Of a DNA stretch of 64,000 bases, positions 16,206 to 25,651 are shown one piece after another. A program made the position numbers and the translations under genes. This stretch comes from Peptoniphilus_A sp022767005 (GTDB lineage Bacteria; Bacillota; Clostridia; Tissierellales; Peptoniphilaceae), in assembly GCF_050315115.1 (NCBI RefSeq), contig NZ_JBNPOJ010000005.1:62001-126000 (forward strand). Direction: 5' to 3'. Under the pieces are notes generated by a model. It ran no database searches and had not been told where the DNA came from. It saw nothing but the letters and a program-made list of their open reading frames with translations. Every line of letters begins with the position of its first letter. Within the stretch, counting starts at the first letter, position 1.

Positions 16206-17174
16206 TTAGAAAGCAATTTTCCCGTCTTTTAATATTTCTACTCCATCTGCAACAACTGTAGCTCCTGTCATTATTGCATCATAATGACATGCTGCCTTTA
16301 AAGTTCCACCTAAGTTCACGCTAGTTCCAATTCCTATATGAGCTGAACCGTACACACCTTCATCTTCTAGCATTAAACCAACAAAACTGCATTTTGGATT
16401 TAAACCTATACCTAGCTCTGCTATATTATAAACGTTAGGATCATTCATAGACTTAAAATTATCTGATAACATTTTTGCTTGATAGCCACCTTTTATATCT
16501 ACAATGAATCCATCAACAACTTCAAATTCAATTGGCTCTTCTAATAAACCTATTCCAATGTATGGTACACTAGCGTCTGCGACTATCTTTCCCTGCGCTG
16601 TTCCTTCTATTGGAGAAACGTTGGCTTCAATTGTCGGTGCTGTTGAAAACTCACCAGGTTCAACTATGCAATATAAAGAATTTCCTCGTCTACCTTCAGC
16701 CGAAAAAGTTAAATCTGTTCCCATTGGAGTTGTTAAATGAATTTTTTTAGAATTTGCTAGCATACTAGCAACCTTTTTACATAAAGGTGCTTGTTTTTCA
16801 AAATCACATTCCATCCCTCCGTGAATCATCATATCTTCAGTAAATTGCGTTAAAACAATTCCTCTACTTCCATTTTCAGTAGCTTTTTTCACAGCATTTG
16901 TATGTGTTATAGATTTACCTACAACAGATAAGAAAGCATCTGAAGCCTTCATCGCTTCTGCAATAATTTTTGGTGGCTCATTACTATCAAACTCTCTCGG
17001 CATCATTATAGTAATTACTGGTTCAATATCTTTTCTATAAGCAGATGCAGCTATTGTCTCGGCTATACTAATTTTGTCTGGTTCTGTAACAATTAAAAGC
17101 TTCTCTCCTTTTTTCATTTTTAAATTAACGTCAATTAATTTATCTGCTATCTTTCCCATCAAAATTTTTTTCAT
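16206..17174 (-). CDS. M29 aminopeptidase-like / NicX-like metalloenzyme
   Basis: 322 residues, GAGGGAG upstream. Resembles the M29 aminopeptidase superfamily, which also contains the ring-cleaving dioxygenase NicX: candidate metal ligands occur in TIEANVSPIEGTAQG (Glu), AELGIGLNPKC (Glu), MLEDEGVYGSAHIGIG (Glu, His) and ACHYDAIM (His, Asp). Cytoplasmic. Either a peptidase or a metal-dependent hydrolase/dioxygenase acting on the compound imported by the neighbouring GltS-type carrier. The superfamily call is fairly secure; activity is open. Confidence 0.7.
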   Translation of the reverse strand: MKKILMGKIADKLIDVNLKMKKGEKLLIVTEPDKISIAETIAASAYRKDIEPVITIMMPREFDSNEPPKIIAEAMKASDAFLSVVGKSITHTNAVKKATENGSRGIVLTQFTEDMMIHGGMECDFEKQAPLCKKVASMLANSKKIHLTTPMGTDLTFSAEGRRGNSLYCIVEPGEFSTAPTIEANVSPIEGTAQGKIVADASVPYIGIGLLEEPIEFEVVDGFIVDIKGGYQAKMLSDNFKSMNDPNVYNIAELGIGLNPKCSFVGLMLEDEGVYGSAHIGIGTSVNLGGTLKAACHYDAIMTGATVVADGVEILKDGKIAF

Positions 17175-17312
17175 TAAAAATACTCCCTCTCACGTTTTAT
17201 ATTTTCTATTTTCTATAGAATATTTTATCTTAGTACTATTATAATTCTTTTTTCAATGCTTTACAATAATAAATTTAAAAAATAAATAAATTGTTTTAAA
17301 AAATTTCAAAAT

Positions 17313-17350
17313 AAAAAAAGGCAAAGAAAATAAAATTCCTCGCCTTTTTT
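17313..17350 (-). terminator. Terminator of the GntR gene
   Basis: Stem AAAAAAGGC/GCCTTTTTT closing a ~19-base loop, ending about 45 bases beyond the GntR stop, with T-tract on the minus strand. Confidence 0.6.
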
Positions 17351-17395
17351 GATACAATGTATTTATAAAAACATACTTTGTCATTAAATGTGTAT

Positions 17396-18064
17396 TTAGT
17401 TAATCTTTTTCTTGTTAATTATATAATAACATCCTTTTTTTATATGATCCTGTAAATACTTTTTAGCTTGTTCTAAATTTTTTTCTTTAAGAGCATTCAA
17501 AATATTTAAGTGTTCTTCTAAAATTTCCTTTCGTCTTATTTTATCACTAGCAGAAATATTTCTATCTCTTATTAAAACATCATTCAAGTTTCCTATCAAT
17601 TTTTTTAATCGTTTATTTCCTGACTTCTCAACAATAAAATTATGCAACTTATTGCTCATATCAACATTGCTATCAATATCATTAATCTTGGTATTTTCTT
17701 CTATTTCTTCAATTAAATTATCAATTTCATCTTCAGAAATATTAGGCATTGCTAGCTCTAAAGCTAACTTTTCTAAAGCTTGCCTGCATTCATACACTTC
17801 AATTAATTCCTTTTCAGAAAATTCCTTGACATAAACCCCTTTGTATGGAATAACCTCTAAAAATCCTTCTGTAGCCAATCTTCTAAAAGTTTCTCTTACG
17901 GGAGTTGCACTCACTCCTAAAGCTTCTGCAATATCCGTCTCATTTAACTTCTGCCCAACTTCAAAAATGTTATCTAAGAGCATTTGTTTTAATGATTCAT
18001 AAACTTGCTGGTTTAGAGTTTTTTTATTCTTAATTTTATAATTTTTAACTTCACTTTTTTCCAT
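17396..18064 (-). CDS. GntR-family transcriptional regulator (FadR/FCD subgroup)
   Basis: 222 residues. N-terminal winged helix-turn-helix (residues 15-80): NQQVYESLKQMLLDN, then ETDIAEALGVSATPVRETFR. C-terminal all-helical FCD domain (residues 90-210) with CRQALEKLALELA and HNFIVEKSGN, which in the family binds a small carboxylate, often via a metal. Probably a ligand-responsive repressor of the M29-like enzyme and GltS-type carrier immediately downstream, separated by its own terminator. Perfect AT palindromes lie upstream of it as candidate operators. Confidence 0.88.
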   Translation of the reverse strand: MEKSEVKNYKIKNKKTLNQQVYESLKQMLLDNIFEVGQKLNETDIAEALGVSATPVRETFRRLATEGFLEVIPYKGVYVKEFSEKELIEVYECRQALEKLALELAMPNISEDEIDNLIEEIEENTKINDIDSNVDMSNKLHNFIVEKSGNKRLKKLIGNLNDVLIRDRNISASDKIRRKEILEEHLNILNALKEKNLEQAKKYLQDHIKKGCYYIINKKKIN

Positions 18065-18102
18065 AATGTCATATCTCCATATAATTATTAATATTATTTA
18101 TC

Positions 18103-18117
18103 TAATAATCATTATTA
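18103..18117. promoter_or_regulatory. Candidate operator palindrome upstream of GntR gene
   Basis: Perfect 15-bp palindrome TAATAAT-C-ATTATTA, 39 bases upstream of the GntR start. Position suits autoregulation; the AT-rich sequence means chance cannot be excluded. Confidence 0.35.
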
Positions 18118-18124
18118 TAACAAA

Positions 18125-18158
18125 TAATATAATGTATTTTAATTACATGCATTATATT
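18125..18158. repeat. Inverted repeat between GntR and lipid-kinase genes
   Basis: Perfect 9-bp arms AATATAATG (18125-18133) and CATTATATT (18150-18158), with an inner ATGTA/TACAT pair. No T-tract follows on the minus strand, so it is more likely a protein-binding site than a terminator for the gene ending at 18165. Confidence 0.35.
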
Positions 18159-18164
18159 CCCTAT

Positions 18165-19055
18165 TTAAGAATTGCTGTTTGGAATATAAACTTCCACTGC
18201 TTCCTTTAAAATTTTTATATCAACTGGTAAACTAGGTCCTCTATCCCCATCTATATCCATTATAACCTCTTCTGTACCCAAAGATGAAATTTTTGCTTCC
18301 CTTATTGTATAATGGAGAACATTATCCCCTTCTTCAACTTCTCCAGCAATTGAATCCTTTAAAACCTCAAGTCTGTCTTTTATAGAATCACTTGTCAAAA
18401 TAAATAAATCAGCATTTCCGTTATCTCTTTTTTTATTTTTATTTGTAAATTCTAATTTCCCTATTTTATTTGAAAGGGCAACTATTAAGTGATCCACTGG
18501 GCCGCTATAATTCCCGCCCTTAGATTTTACTTCTAGATTATATTCTTCAGATGAAGTTAATTTTTCTATGGATTTTTTTATATACGCAAAGCCTCCAAAT
18601 TTTGATTTTTCCTCTGAAGATACTTCGTGAATTGCTTCTGGAACTGCGCCAATAGATGCAAATAAGCTAAAAACTTTGTCATTTGCCTTTCCTAAATCTA
18701 TCTTTTTTGTCTTTTTAAAATCAAAGGACAATAGTGCCTTTACTTTATCTTCTGGAATTTCTAATTTTTTTGCCAATAAATTTCCCGTACCTCCTGGCAA
18801 AATTAAAAGTTTTGCCCTTGAAGAAATTTTATTCATTCCCATTAAAACTTCATTTACAGTTCCATCGCCACCATATACTCCAATGGCGTCAACATTTTTC
18901 ACTTCTTCGACAAAATTTGTGCCATCGCCAGCTTTCTTTGTTTCTTTTAAAATTATTTCATCAAAGTACTTTTTAAGTTCTTCATTGATTTTTCCAATAA
19001 ATTCTTTTCCACTTTCATCGCCTGAACTGGGATTATAAATAAATAAAATTTTCAT
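18165..19055 (-). CDS. Diacylglycerol/lipid kinase family protein (YegS/BmrU type)
   Basis: 296 residues, AGGAG before the start. N-terminal catalytic domain with IYNPSSG near residue 6, the GVYGGDGTVNEVLMGM nucleotide-binding motif near residue 58, and LPGGTGNLLAKKL near residue 86. In the family, DgkB-type members phosphorylate diacylglycerol and feed phosphatidic acid back to phospholipid synthesis. Soluble, probably peripheral to the membrane. Sixteen bases after the SDR gene, so co-transcribed. Confidence 0.87.
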   Translation of the reverse strand: MKILFIYNPSSGDESGKEFIGKINEELKKYFDEIILKETKKAGDGTNFVEEVKNVDAIGVYGGDGTVNEVLMGMNKISSRAKLLILPGGTGNLLAKKLEIPEDKVKALLSFDFKKTKKIDLGKANDKVFSLFASIGAVPEAIHEVSSEEKSKFGGFAYIKKSIEKLTSSEEYNLEVKSKGGNYSGPVDHLIVALSNKIGKLEFTNKNKKRDNGNADLFILTSDSIKDRLEVLKDSIAGEVEEGDNVLHYTIREAKISSLGTEEVIMDIDGDRGPSLPVDIKILKEAVEVYIPNSNS

Positions 19056-19071
19056 ATTTCTCCTAACTTAA

Positions 19072-19806
19072 TTAATATACAATCATTCCACCATTTGGCG
19101 AAATTATTTGACCCGTCATGTAAGAATTTTTGTCCGAAATTATAAATGCCACTAGCTCGGCAATTTCTTCTGTGGTTGCAAGTCTGCCCATAGGTATATC
19201 TTCTGATAAAATACATAAATTTTCTTCTCCAATTTTATTTGTCATTGGTGTGTCAACAGCTCCTGGAGCAATGGCGTTTACTGTTATGCCCGAGTATCCC
19301 AACTCCTGTGCCAATGCCTTAGTAAGTGCATTTATGGCACCCTTAGTCGCCGAATAATGACTTTCCATAGAGCCTCCAACTATGCCCCAGATGGAAGACA
19401 TATTTAAAATTTTTCCAGAATGTCTTTCTAACATATAGGGTAGAGCTGCGTGAATAGCATTGTAAACTCCCTTTACATTTACATCAAATATTTCATCCCA
19501 AGTTTTTTCATCAATGTCTTGGAAAAGGGCATAGCTAGAAATCCCAGCATTGTTTATCAATATGTCTACTCCTTTAAATCTCTTTGAAACTTCATTAAAC
19601 ATTTTTTCAACTTCAGCAAATTTTGTAACATCTGCCTTTATTGCTAGGGCATCCTTGCCCATTTCTCTAATTTCTTTTTCTAATTTTTTTGCTTCATCTT
19701 CAGACTTATTGTAATTAATTATTATTCTGTATTCTTCTTTTGCAAGCCTCTTTGCAATATCTCGTCCTATTCCCCTTGAGGATCCAGTTATAAGTACAGT
19801 TTTCAT
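19072..19806 (-). CDS. Short-chain dehydrogenase/reductase (FabG-like)
   Basis: 244 residues from the ATG at 19806; a longer frame from 19836 is open but the Rossmann start MKTVLITGSSRGIGRDIA fixes the real one. Cofactor motif TGSSRGIG, NNAG in the fourth strand, and the catalytic Ser/Tyr/Lys in SSIWGIVGG and HYSATKGA. NAD(P)H-dependent reduction of a keto group; similarity to 3-oxoacyl-ACP reductases is the SDR default and not proof of a fatty-acid role, since no other fab gene is adjacent. Forms a unit with the lipid kinase. Confidence 0.85.
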   Translation of the reverse strand: MKTVLITGSSRGIGRDIAKRLAKEEYRIIINYNKSEDEAKKLEKEIREMGKDALAIKADVTKFAEVEKMFNEVSKRFKGVDILINNAGISSYALFQDIDEKTWDEIFDVNVKGVYNAIHAALPYMLERHSGKILNMSSIWGIVGGSMESHYSATKGAINALTKALAQELGYSGITVNAIAPGAVDTPMTNKIGEENLCILSEDIPMGRLATTEEIAELVAFIISDKNSYMTGQIISPNGGMIVY

Positions 19807-19887
19807 CTCACACCAACCTTTAAGTAAATTATACACAATATTTTGTCATTATTATAATAGATATTATTACATAAAAATCTTTAACGC

Positions 19888-19921
19888 AAAAAAAGCTACA
19901 CCCTTGGGCATAGCTTTTTTT
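19888..19921 (-). terminator. Terminator of the serine operon
   Basis: Long stem AAAAAAAGCTA/TAGCTTTTTTT with an inner CCC/GGG pair, about 20 bases beyond the symporter stop; T-tract on the minus strand. Confidence 0.85.
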
Positions 19922-19940
19922 AGGTAAATATGCTATTTAA

Positions 19941-21182
19941 TTATAATTCTATTCTCGCTTCTTCCTCAAAGTTTTCTTCTGGAATAGGTTTCTTTACAAT
20001 GTGTTTGTAGTAAATTTTTTCAACTGCCATAGAAATAGCATTGTCGCCAGTTACATTGGCTGCTGTACCAAAAGAGTCTTGAGTTAAATATAGTGAAATT
20101 AAGATTGTAGCAAGTGTGCCTGATGAATCAATTCCAACTACTGGTAAGAATGGAAGGGCACTCATTACTGCTCCTCCTGGTGCTCCTGGTGCTGCTACCA
20201 TTGCAACTCCTAGGATACCAATAAATTTAATAATTAGTCCAAAAGAGTGGTCCATATTAAACATTGTAAGCAATGTAAATACACAAGCTGTTAAAGTAAT
20301 CATAGATCCAGCTAAGTGAACTGTTGCACATAGAGGGATACAGAATTCTCTAATTTGTCTTGTTACTCCCATTTTTCTGTTACAAGCAACATTAACAGGG
20401 ATAGTAGCAGCTGAAGATTGAGTTCCTACTGCTGTTAAATATGCTGGTACTGCAGCTCTTAAACATTTTACAGGGTTTCTTCCAGTGTACCCTCCTGCTG
20501 CTGTAAATAGAATAACCATGTATAGCAAGTGCAAAATAATAATACATAGGAATATCTTCCAGAATATACCAAGAATTGCAAATACTGAACCTGAATATGA
20601 TAAGTTACAGAAGTTACCAAAGATAAAGAATGGAAGTAGAGGAATTACAAATCTTGCTAATACTAAATTTATAATTTCGTTGAATTCGTTAATTCCTTTG
20701 TAGAATATTTCTCCCTTGCCCTTTGTTCTTAATGCTGAAACTGTAAGTCCTAACATAAATGCAAGTACAAGTGCTGCAGTTACATCAATGAAAGCTCCTA
20801 GTGGAATTTCAAAGAATGGTTTAATTTCATTTGCTGTTGCTTTTTGAACTTGTTCTGCAAGTTCTGGTTTAATAAAACTTGGGAATATGTTTCTTGCCAT
20901 TGTATAAGATAGTGAACCTGCTATAAGTGTTGATATATAAGAAAGTCCAACTGTTACTCCCAAAAGTTTTCCAGCACCTTCTGATAAGTCTGCAATACCC
21001 TTAGAAACAAAGGCAATGATCATCAATGGAATGATGAAATTTAAAAATGCTCCAAATAATCCAGAGATTGTGATTGCAATTTTAGTTACCCATGCTGGCA
21101 AATATTGACCAACAAGAATACCTAGTGCAATAGCTATTATAAGTCTAGGAATTAGACCTATTTTTTTCTTTTTTTCTGTCAT
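19941..21182 (-). CDS. Dicarboxylate/amino acid:cation symporter (DAACS), probable serine carrier
   Basis: 413 residues, AAGGAGG before the start, eight membrane helices plus two hairpins. Family signatures are AVGTQSSAATIPVN (HP1), GAPGGAVMSALPFLP (HP2 region) and DSFGTAANVTGDNAI near residue 370. DAACS carriers import glutamate, aspartate, or serine/threonine (SstT) with Na+ or H+. It begins one base after the L-serine dehydratase alpha gene, so serine is the likely substrate, making this an uptake-plus-deamination operon. Confidence 0.85.
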   Translation of the reverse strand: MTEKKKKIGLIPRLIIAIALGILVGQYLPAWVTKIAITISGLFGAFLNFIIPLMIIAFVSKGIADLSEGAGKLLGVTVGLSYISTLIAGSLSYTMARNIFPSFIKPELAEQVQKATANEIKPFFEIPLGAFIDVTAALVLAFMLGLTVSALRTKGKGEIFYKGINEFNEIINLVLARFVIPLLPFFIFGNFCNLSYSGSVFAILGIFWKIFLCIIILHLLYMVILFTAAGGYTGRNPVKCLRAAVPAYLTAVGTQSSAATIPVNVACNRKMGVTRQIREFCIPLCATVHLAGSMITLTACVFTLLTMFNMDHSFGLIIKFIGILGVAMVAAPGAPGGAVMSALPFLPVVGIDSSGTLATILISLYLTQDSFGTAANVTGDNAISMAVEKIYYKHIVKKPIPEENFEEEARIEL

Positions 21183-21183
21183 T

Positions 21184-22065
21184 TTAATCCTCCTTAATAT
21201 TCAAAAACTTGGCCCTAATACATTGCCCAGTTTTTGTACCTGCTAGTCCGCCAAGACCAGTCTCCCTAATTGATTCATGTAGTAGATGCCCTACTTCGCC
21301 CATTGCTTGACAAACTTCGTCAAAAGGTACAATAGATTTTATACCTGCAAGAGCCATATCAGCTGATATAAAAGAATTTATAACACCTGAGGCATTTCTA
21401 AAAGTACATGGATACTCTACTAGTCCTGCAATTGGATCACAGGCGAGCCCCATTACATTAATAAGTGTAATGCTGGCTGCATTTAGTGCTTCTTCAACGC
21501 TTCCGCCAAGCATTTCTACTAGTGCAGCTGCTGCCATTGCACTGGCAGAACCGCATTCAGCTTGGCATCCACCTTCAGCACCGGCGAATGTAGCATATTT
21601 ACCAATAATTTGCCCTATTCCTATTGATGTCAAGAGTCCATTTATTAAAATATCATCATCTAGACCATATTTTTCTCTTGCCGCCATTAAGGCTGCTGGC
21701 ATAATACCAGAACTTCCAGCAGTTGGCGCTGCTGCAATAATCCCCATATTTGCATTGGTCTCAGATGTGGAAAAGGCCATAGCCATAGTCCTAACTAGAA
21801 ATTTACTAGTTAAAGGATCTTTTTCTTTTTGATAGTCCTCCATTTTTTTTGCAAAACCATCTATCATTTTATACTCTGTTTCATAAACCTTATCTAAAGT
21901 TTCATGAGATGAAGATTTCATAACTTCTAAAATTTCTTTTAGTTTGCTTTTCATATCCTCTTCAGACATTCTAAGATTCTTTGTTTCAGACTTTAATACT
22001 AAGTCATAAAAGTGAAGATCTTCACTTTTACAAACTTCTATAATTTCCTTAGCAGTATTTAACAT
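21184..22065 (-). CDS. sdaAA: L-serine dehydratase, alpha subunit
   Basis: 293 residues. Iron-sulfur-dependent L-serine ammonia-lyase (serine to pyruvate and ammonia). Cysteines for the 4Fe-4S cluster occur in GGCQAECGSASAMAA, LACDPIAGLVEYPCTFRN; the conserved AAPTAGSSGIMPAALM and C-terminal GGLAGTKTGQCIRAKF are also typical. Start ATG lies directly after the beta-subunit stop, with GGAGG inside the end of sdaAB. Ferments serine for ATP via pyruvate. Confidence 0.95.
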   Translation of the reverse strand: MLNTAKEIIEVCKSEDLHFYDLVLKSETKNLRMSEEDMKSKLKEILEVMKSSSHETLDKVYETEYKMIDGFAKKMEDYQKEKDPLTSKFLVRTMAMAFSTSETNANMGIIAAAPTAGSSGIMPAALMAAREKYGLDDDILINGLLTSIGIGQIIGKYATFAGAEGGCQAECGSASAMAAAALVEMLGGSVEEALNAASITLINVMGLACDPIAGLVEYPCTFRNASGVINSFISADMALAGIKSIVPFDEVCQAMGEVGHLLHESIRETGLGGLAGTKTGQCIRAKFLNIKED

Positions 22066-22734
22066 TTAAACCTCCACATATTTTGATGTTAAATATCTGG
22101 AATTATTTAACAATTTATTTTTTAGATTTTCGTTAGCGTTTTCGTCTAACTCAACAGTTAAAGTAACAATATCAGTTAGCTCGTCCTTAATGGTGTTAAT
22201 AGATTCAATATTGTAATTATCGTCAGCTAATGCCGTTGAAACTTCAGCTATAACACCCTTTTGCTCATTGTATTGGAATAAAAATGTTGGGAATTTTCCA
22301 TCAAACTCAACTTTTATTCCATTTATGTCAACAATGATCATGTTCCCTCCGCCAATTGAGGAGCCGATTACATATTCGCTACTTCCATCTTTATAATTAA
22401 ATTTAATTTTAACAGTATTAGGGTGATATTCTTCTCCTAAATTTGTAGGAATAAAAGTGTACTTAATTCCTCTTTCATCTGCTATTTCATAAGCATTTCT
22501 AATAGAACTATCATAAGTTTTAAAACCCATTATTCCACCTAAGAGGGCCCTATCAGTGCCATGTCCCTTATATGTATATGCAAAAGAACCGTGTAAATAA
22601 AATTCTACGTTTTCATAACCTTCTGGGCAGATTTTTGCTGCAACTCTCGCTATCTTGCAAGCGCCTGCAGTGTGCGATGAAGATGGACCAACCATTATAG
22701 GTCCAAGTATTTCAAAGGAACTATATTCTTTCAT
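22066..22734 (-). CDS. sdaAB: L-serine dehydratase, beta subunit
   Basis: 222 residues from the ATG at 22734 set by GGGAGG; a longer frame is open but lacks a site. FEILGPIMVGPSSSHTAGA is the family N-terminus, and the C-terminal ~75 residues form an ACT-like domain (EQKGVIAEVSTALADDNYN) that in the family helps bind serine. First gene of sdaAB-sdaAA-symporter. The 265-base gap to the divergent AbgT gene must hold both promoters. Confidence 0.94.
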   Translation of the reverse strand: MKEYSSFEILGPIMVGPSSSHTAGACKIARVAAKICPEGYENVEFYLHGSFAYTYKGHGTDRALLGGIMGFKTYDSSIRNAYEIADERGIKYTFIPTNLGEEYHPNTVKIKFNYKDGSSEYVIGSSIGGGNMIIVDINGIKVEFDGKFPTFLFQYNEQKGVIAEVSTALADDNYNIESINTIKDELTDIVTLTVELDENANENLKNKLLNNSRYLTSKYVEV

Positions 22735-22999
22735 TAACTTACCTCCCTTATTAGTATATTTTAGCATAAAGTAATCCTATTGTGAAATAAATTTATTCTT
22801 TATCCTTCCACAAACCAACAAATTAACTTGATTATAGCCTGTTGTAAATATATTTTTTCTATATATAAAATTGATAATATAGTTTAATCTATTACAGCAC
22901 TGATAAATATTGTAATTATCTTAATTTATTCTTGCAAGTATTTTATAAATACTATAATATTAAATTGAGGATATTGTTTTCATTAATAAGGAGGAATAT

Positions 23000-24577
23000 A
23001 TGGTTGAGAAAAAGAAAAAAGTTAGAGACCAAAATGACGTCGGTGGTTTTTTAAAGGGTGTTGAAAGAATTGGCAATAAATTACCTCACCCTGCGATGAT
23101 TTTTGCAATACTCAGTGTAATCGTAATCATAGTATCATATTTTGCAGCTAAATCGGGCATGAGTGTTACATATTTCGATGCAAAAGCTAAGGAAGAAGTA
23201 ACTAAAGAAGCTGTTTCCCTACTTAACTGGGAAGGACTTGCTTACATCTTTAACTCTGCAACAGAAAACTTTACAGGATTTGCTCCCTTGGGAACAGTTC
23301 TTGTAGCTATGCTTGGTGTTGGAGTCGCTGAAAATAGTGGACTTTTTGATGCTACATTAAAAAGACTTCTATCAAATGTAAACCCTACACTTTTAACTGC
23401 AACAGTAGTATTTGCCGGCGTTATGTCAAATATTGCATCTGACGCTGGATACTTAGTAGTAGTTCCACTAGGAGCTCTTATCTTTGCAAATGCTGGTCGC
23501 CATCCACTTGCTGGTATTGCCGCAGCCTTTGCAGGCGTAAGTGGCGGTTTCTCTGCAAACTTAATGCTTGGCACAACAGATCCACTTCTCACAAATATTA
23601 CTAACGAAGCACTAAAGGCTGGAGGAATTGATTTAACACTTGCAGCTACTTGTAACTGGTACTTCCTATTTGTATCTACTTTCTTAATTACAATTATAGG
23701 AACTATTGTAACTAATAAGATTGTCGAAAAGAACTTAGGAGAATATAAGGGATCTTATAAGGCAGACTCAACACCTATTACAGACCTAGAAAGAAAGGGT
23801 CTTAGAAATGCCCTTATAGCTTTTATAATATTTGTAATAGTTATGGCATTTTTAATGTTCCCGGCTAATGCACCTTTTAGAACTTTCGAAGAAAGTAAAA
23901 ATGCAATGACACTTAAATTCTTCTTAGGTCACGGACTTATTCCTGGAATGTTGCTACTATTTATGATTCCTGGAATTGCCTATGGCAAAACTGTTGGCAC
24001 TATAAAAACTTCACATGACCTTGTTGAGGCAATGACAAAGGCAATGAAAGGCATGGGCGGATACCTTGTTCTTGCATTCTTTGCAGCACAATTTGTATCT
24101 TATTTTAACGAAACAAACTTAGGTCTAATCCTTGCAAAAAACGGAGCGGACTTCCTAGAATCGATTAAATTAAAGGGACTTCCACTTTTAATTATGTTTA
24201 TCTTGCTTTCAGCTTTTCTAAATTTATTTATGGGATCAGCCTCAGCAAAATGGGCAATTATGGCTCCAATTTTTGTGCCAATGATGTACAACCTTGGACT
24301 ATCACCTGCCCTTACACAAGTTGCATATAGAATTGGCGACTCTTCAACAAATATAATTACACCACTTATGTCTTACTTTGCAATGATAGTTGTATTCATG
24401 CAAAAATACGACGAAGACTCCGGGCTTGGAACTCTTACATCAATGATGCTTCCATATTCAATGTGTTTCCTAGTAGGTTGGACAGCACTAATGATTGTAT
24501 GGTATCTGTTGGGACTTCCTGTTGGCCCAGAAGCACCACTTCATGTACAAGACATGGTGTCAATGTTATTTATCTAA
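23000..24577 (+). CDS. AbgT-family transporter
   Basis: 525 residues, AAGGAGG before the ATG, about 11 to 13 membrane segments. Begins GVERIGNKLPHPAMIFAI, and contains SDAGYLVVVPLGALIFANAG, FSANLMLGTTDPLL and MGSASAKWAIMAPIFVPMMY, the conserved motifs of the AbgT family (p-aminobenzoyl-glutamate carriers; some members export sulfonamides). A substrate in this amino-acid-fermenting context could be p-aminobenzoyl-glutamate or other acyl-amino acids. Strong terminator downstream; single gene. Confidence 0.88.
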   Translation: MVEKKKKVRDQNDVGGFLKGVERIGNKLPHPAMIFAILSVIVIIVSYFAAKSGMSVTYFDAKAKEEVTKEAVSLLNWEGLAYIFNSATENFTGFAPLGTVLVAMLGVGVAENSGLFDATLKRLLSNVNPTLLTATVVFAGVMSNIASDAGYLVVVPLGALIFANAGRHPLAGIAAAFAGVSGGFSANLMLGTTDPLLTNITNEALKAGGIDLTLAATCNWYFLFVSTFLITIIGTIVTNKIVEKNLGEYKGSYKADSTPITDLERKGLRNALIAFIIFVIVMAFLMFPANAPFRTFEESKNAMTLKFFLGHGLIPGMLLLFMIPGIAYGKTVGTIKTSHDLVEAMTKAMKGMGGYLVLAFFAAQFVSYFNETNLGLILAKNGADFLESIKLKGLPLLIMFILLSAFLNLFMGSASAKWAIMAPIFVPMMYNLGLSPALTQVAYRIGDSSTNIITPLMSYFAMIVVFMQKYDEDSGLGTLTSMMLPYSMCFLVGWTALMIVWYLLGLPVGPEAPLHVQDMVSMLFI

Positions 24578-24599
24578 AATAAAATATCCTCAAAAATAA

Positions 24600-24628
24600 C
24601 CCGATGGAAAATCCATCGGGATTTTTAT
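24600..24628 (+). terminator. Terminator of the AbgT-family gene
   Basis: Perfect 9-bp GC-rich stem CCCGATGGA/TCCATCGGG (24600-24608, 24612-24620), loop AAA, followed by ATTTTTATT. Confidence 0.92.
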
Positions 24629-24743
24629 TGTATTTGCAAAATATTTCACGTAAATTCTAATTATTTTTTAATAATTGTAATTTATCTAGGAAGTCTTTAT
24701 AAATATTTTTAAAATCCTAATAACTTGCGTAATTTTGATACTA

Positions 24744-25475
24744 TCAACCCACGCCAAAATCTGTTATTTCAAATAAAATATCTACACGAGGATCATCCTC
24801 AAGGTATCTATATTTTTCTACAAACCATTTTACAAGTTCTTCATCTCTTTTTATTTCAGTTGAATTATTCATAAAAATATTCACAGTTGCATGGGAGAAA
24901 TTTTTTATGATTTCCATATCTCTATCTATCATTTCCTTTGTCTGACCCTTTATTCCCACCATTACACAGGGAGAGTCAAAGTATTTTTGCACCTCTTTAT
25001 AATCTTTAAAATTCGCACCCTTTTTTAAGACTCCTTCTCTAAAGTCATTGTCAAAAGTTTCTACGCCAATTTTAAATGTAATTGGCACCCTAAAAAAGTT
25101 TCTGATTTCATCAAGTCTATTTCTATAAATCCAGTGAGCTTCAAAAAATAATCTTTTAATATTTTTTTCTTCTACAACTTTTTTTATTTCCCTTAAAGTA
25201 TTTTCTGTGAGTTCAAAAATCGATGCAGAGTCAATAACTTCTAGTACACCAAATTCGCCACTTACATTTTTTAAAACCTCAAAATTTATCTCATCAATTC
25301 TTTTATCATCTCTATCATTGTCCTCAATATAATCGCAAAAAGCACACCTTCCCCATTTACATGGTCTTGCCTTTAAAAGAACAATTTCTCTTTTAGTCTT
25401 ATTTGTAATTTTTGAATATCTATTGATAAAATCATCTCCCAATAACAAAGTCTTTTTCCAATAGTATTTTAACAT
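24744..25475 (-). CDS. Radical SAM protein of unknown substrate
   Basis: 243 residues. The motif RPCKWGRCAFCDY near residue 37 has the C-x4-C-x2-C spacing; the 4Fe-4S cluster cleaves S-adenosylmethionine to a 5'-deoxyadenosyl radical. The rest fits the partial TIM-barrel core (FKIGVETFDNDFREGVLKKG is a typical strand/helix with the VE.F motif). No extra cysteine-rich auxiliary cluster. Stands alone, so context gives no substrate. The ribosome binding site is weak (AGGG about 10 bases upstream), so the exact start is less certain. Confidence 0.8.
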   Translation of the reverse strand: MLKYYWKKTLLLGDDFINRYSKITNKTKREIVLLKARPCKWGRCAFCDYIEDNDRDDKRIDEINFEVLKNVSGEFGVLEVIDSASIFELTENTLREIKKVVEEKNIKRLFFEAHWIYRNRLDEIRNFFRVPITFKIGVETFDNDFREGVLKKGANFKDYKEVQKYFDSPCVMVGIKGQTKEMIDRDMEIIKNFSHATVNIFMNNSTEIKRDEELVKWFVEKYRYLEDDPRVDILFEITDFGVG

Positions 25476-25651
25476 ATTATAGATGCCCTATGTCTATGTT
25501 GACACCTAGTGGACTTTTCTTTATACTAAAATTTGCAAAAGATGTTAAATATGTAAAAATTAATTAAAGAATCATATTTTCTTAAAAAATAAAAATTTTA
25601 ATATGATTATAGTATAAGTAAAAAGTTTTTAATATAATTGTGAGGAAGTAT

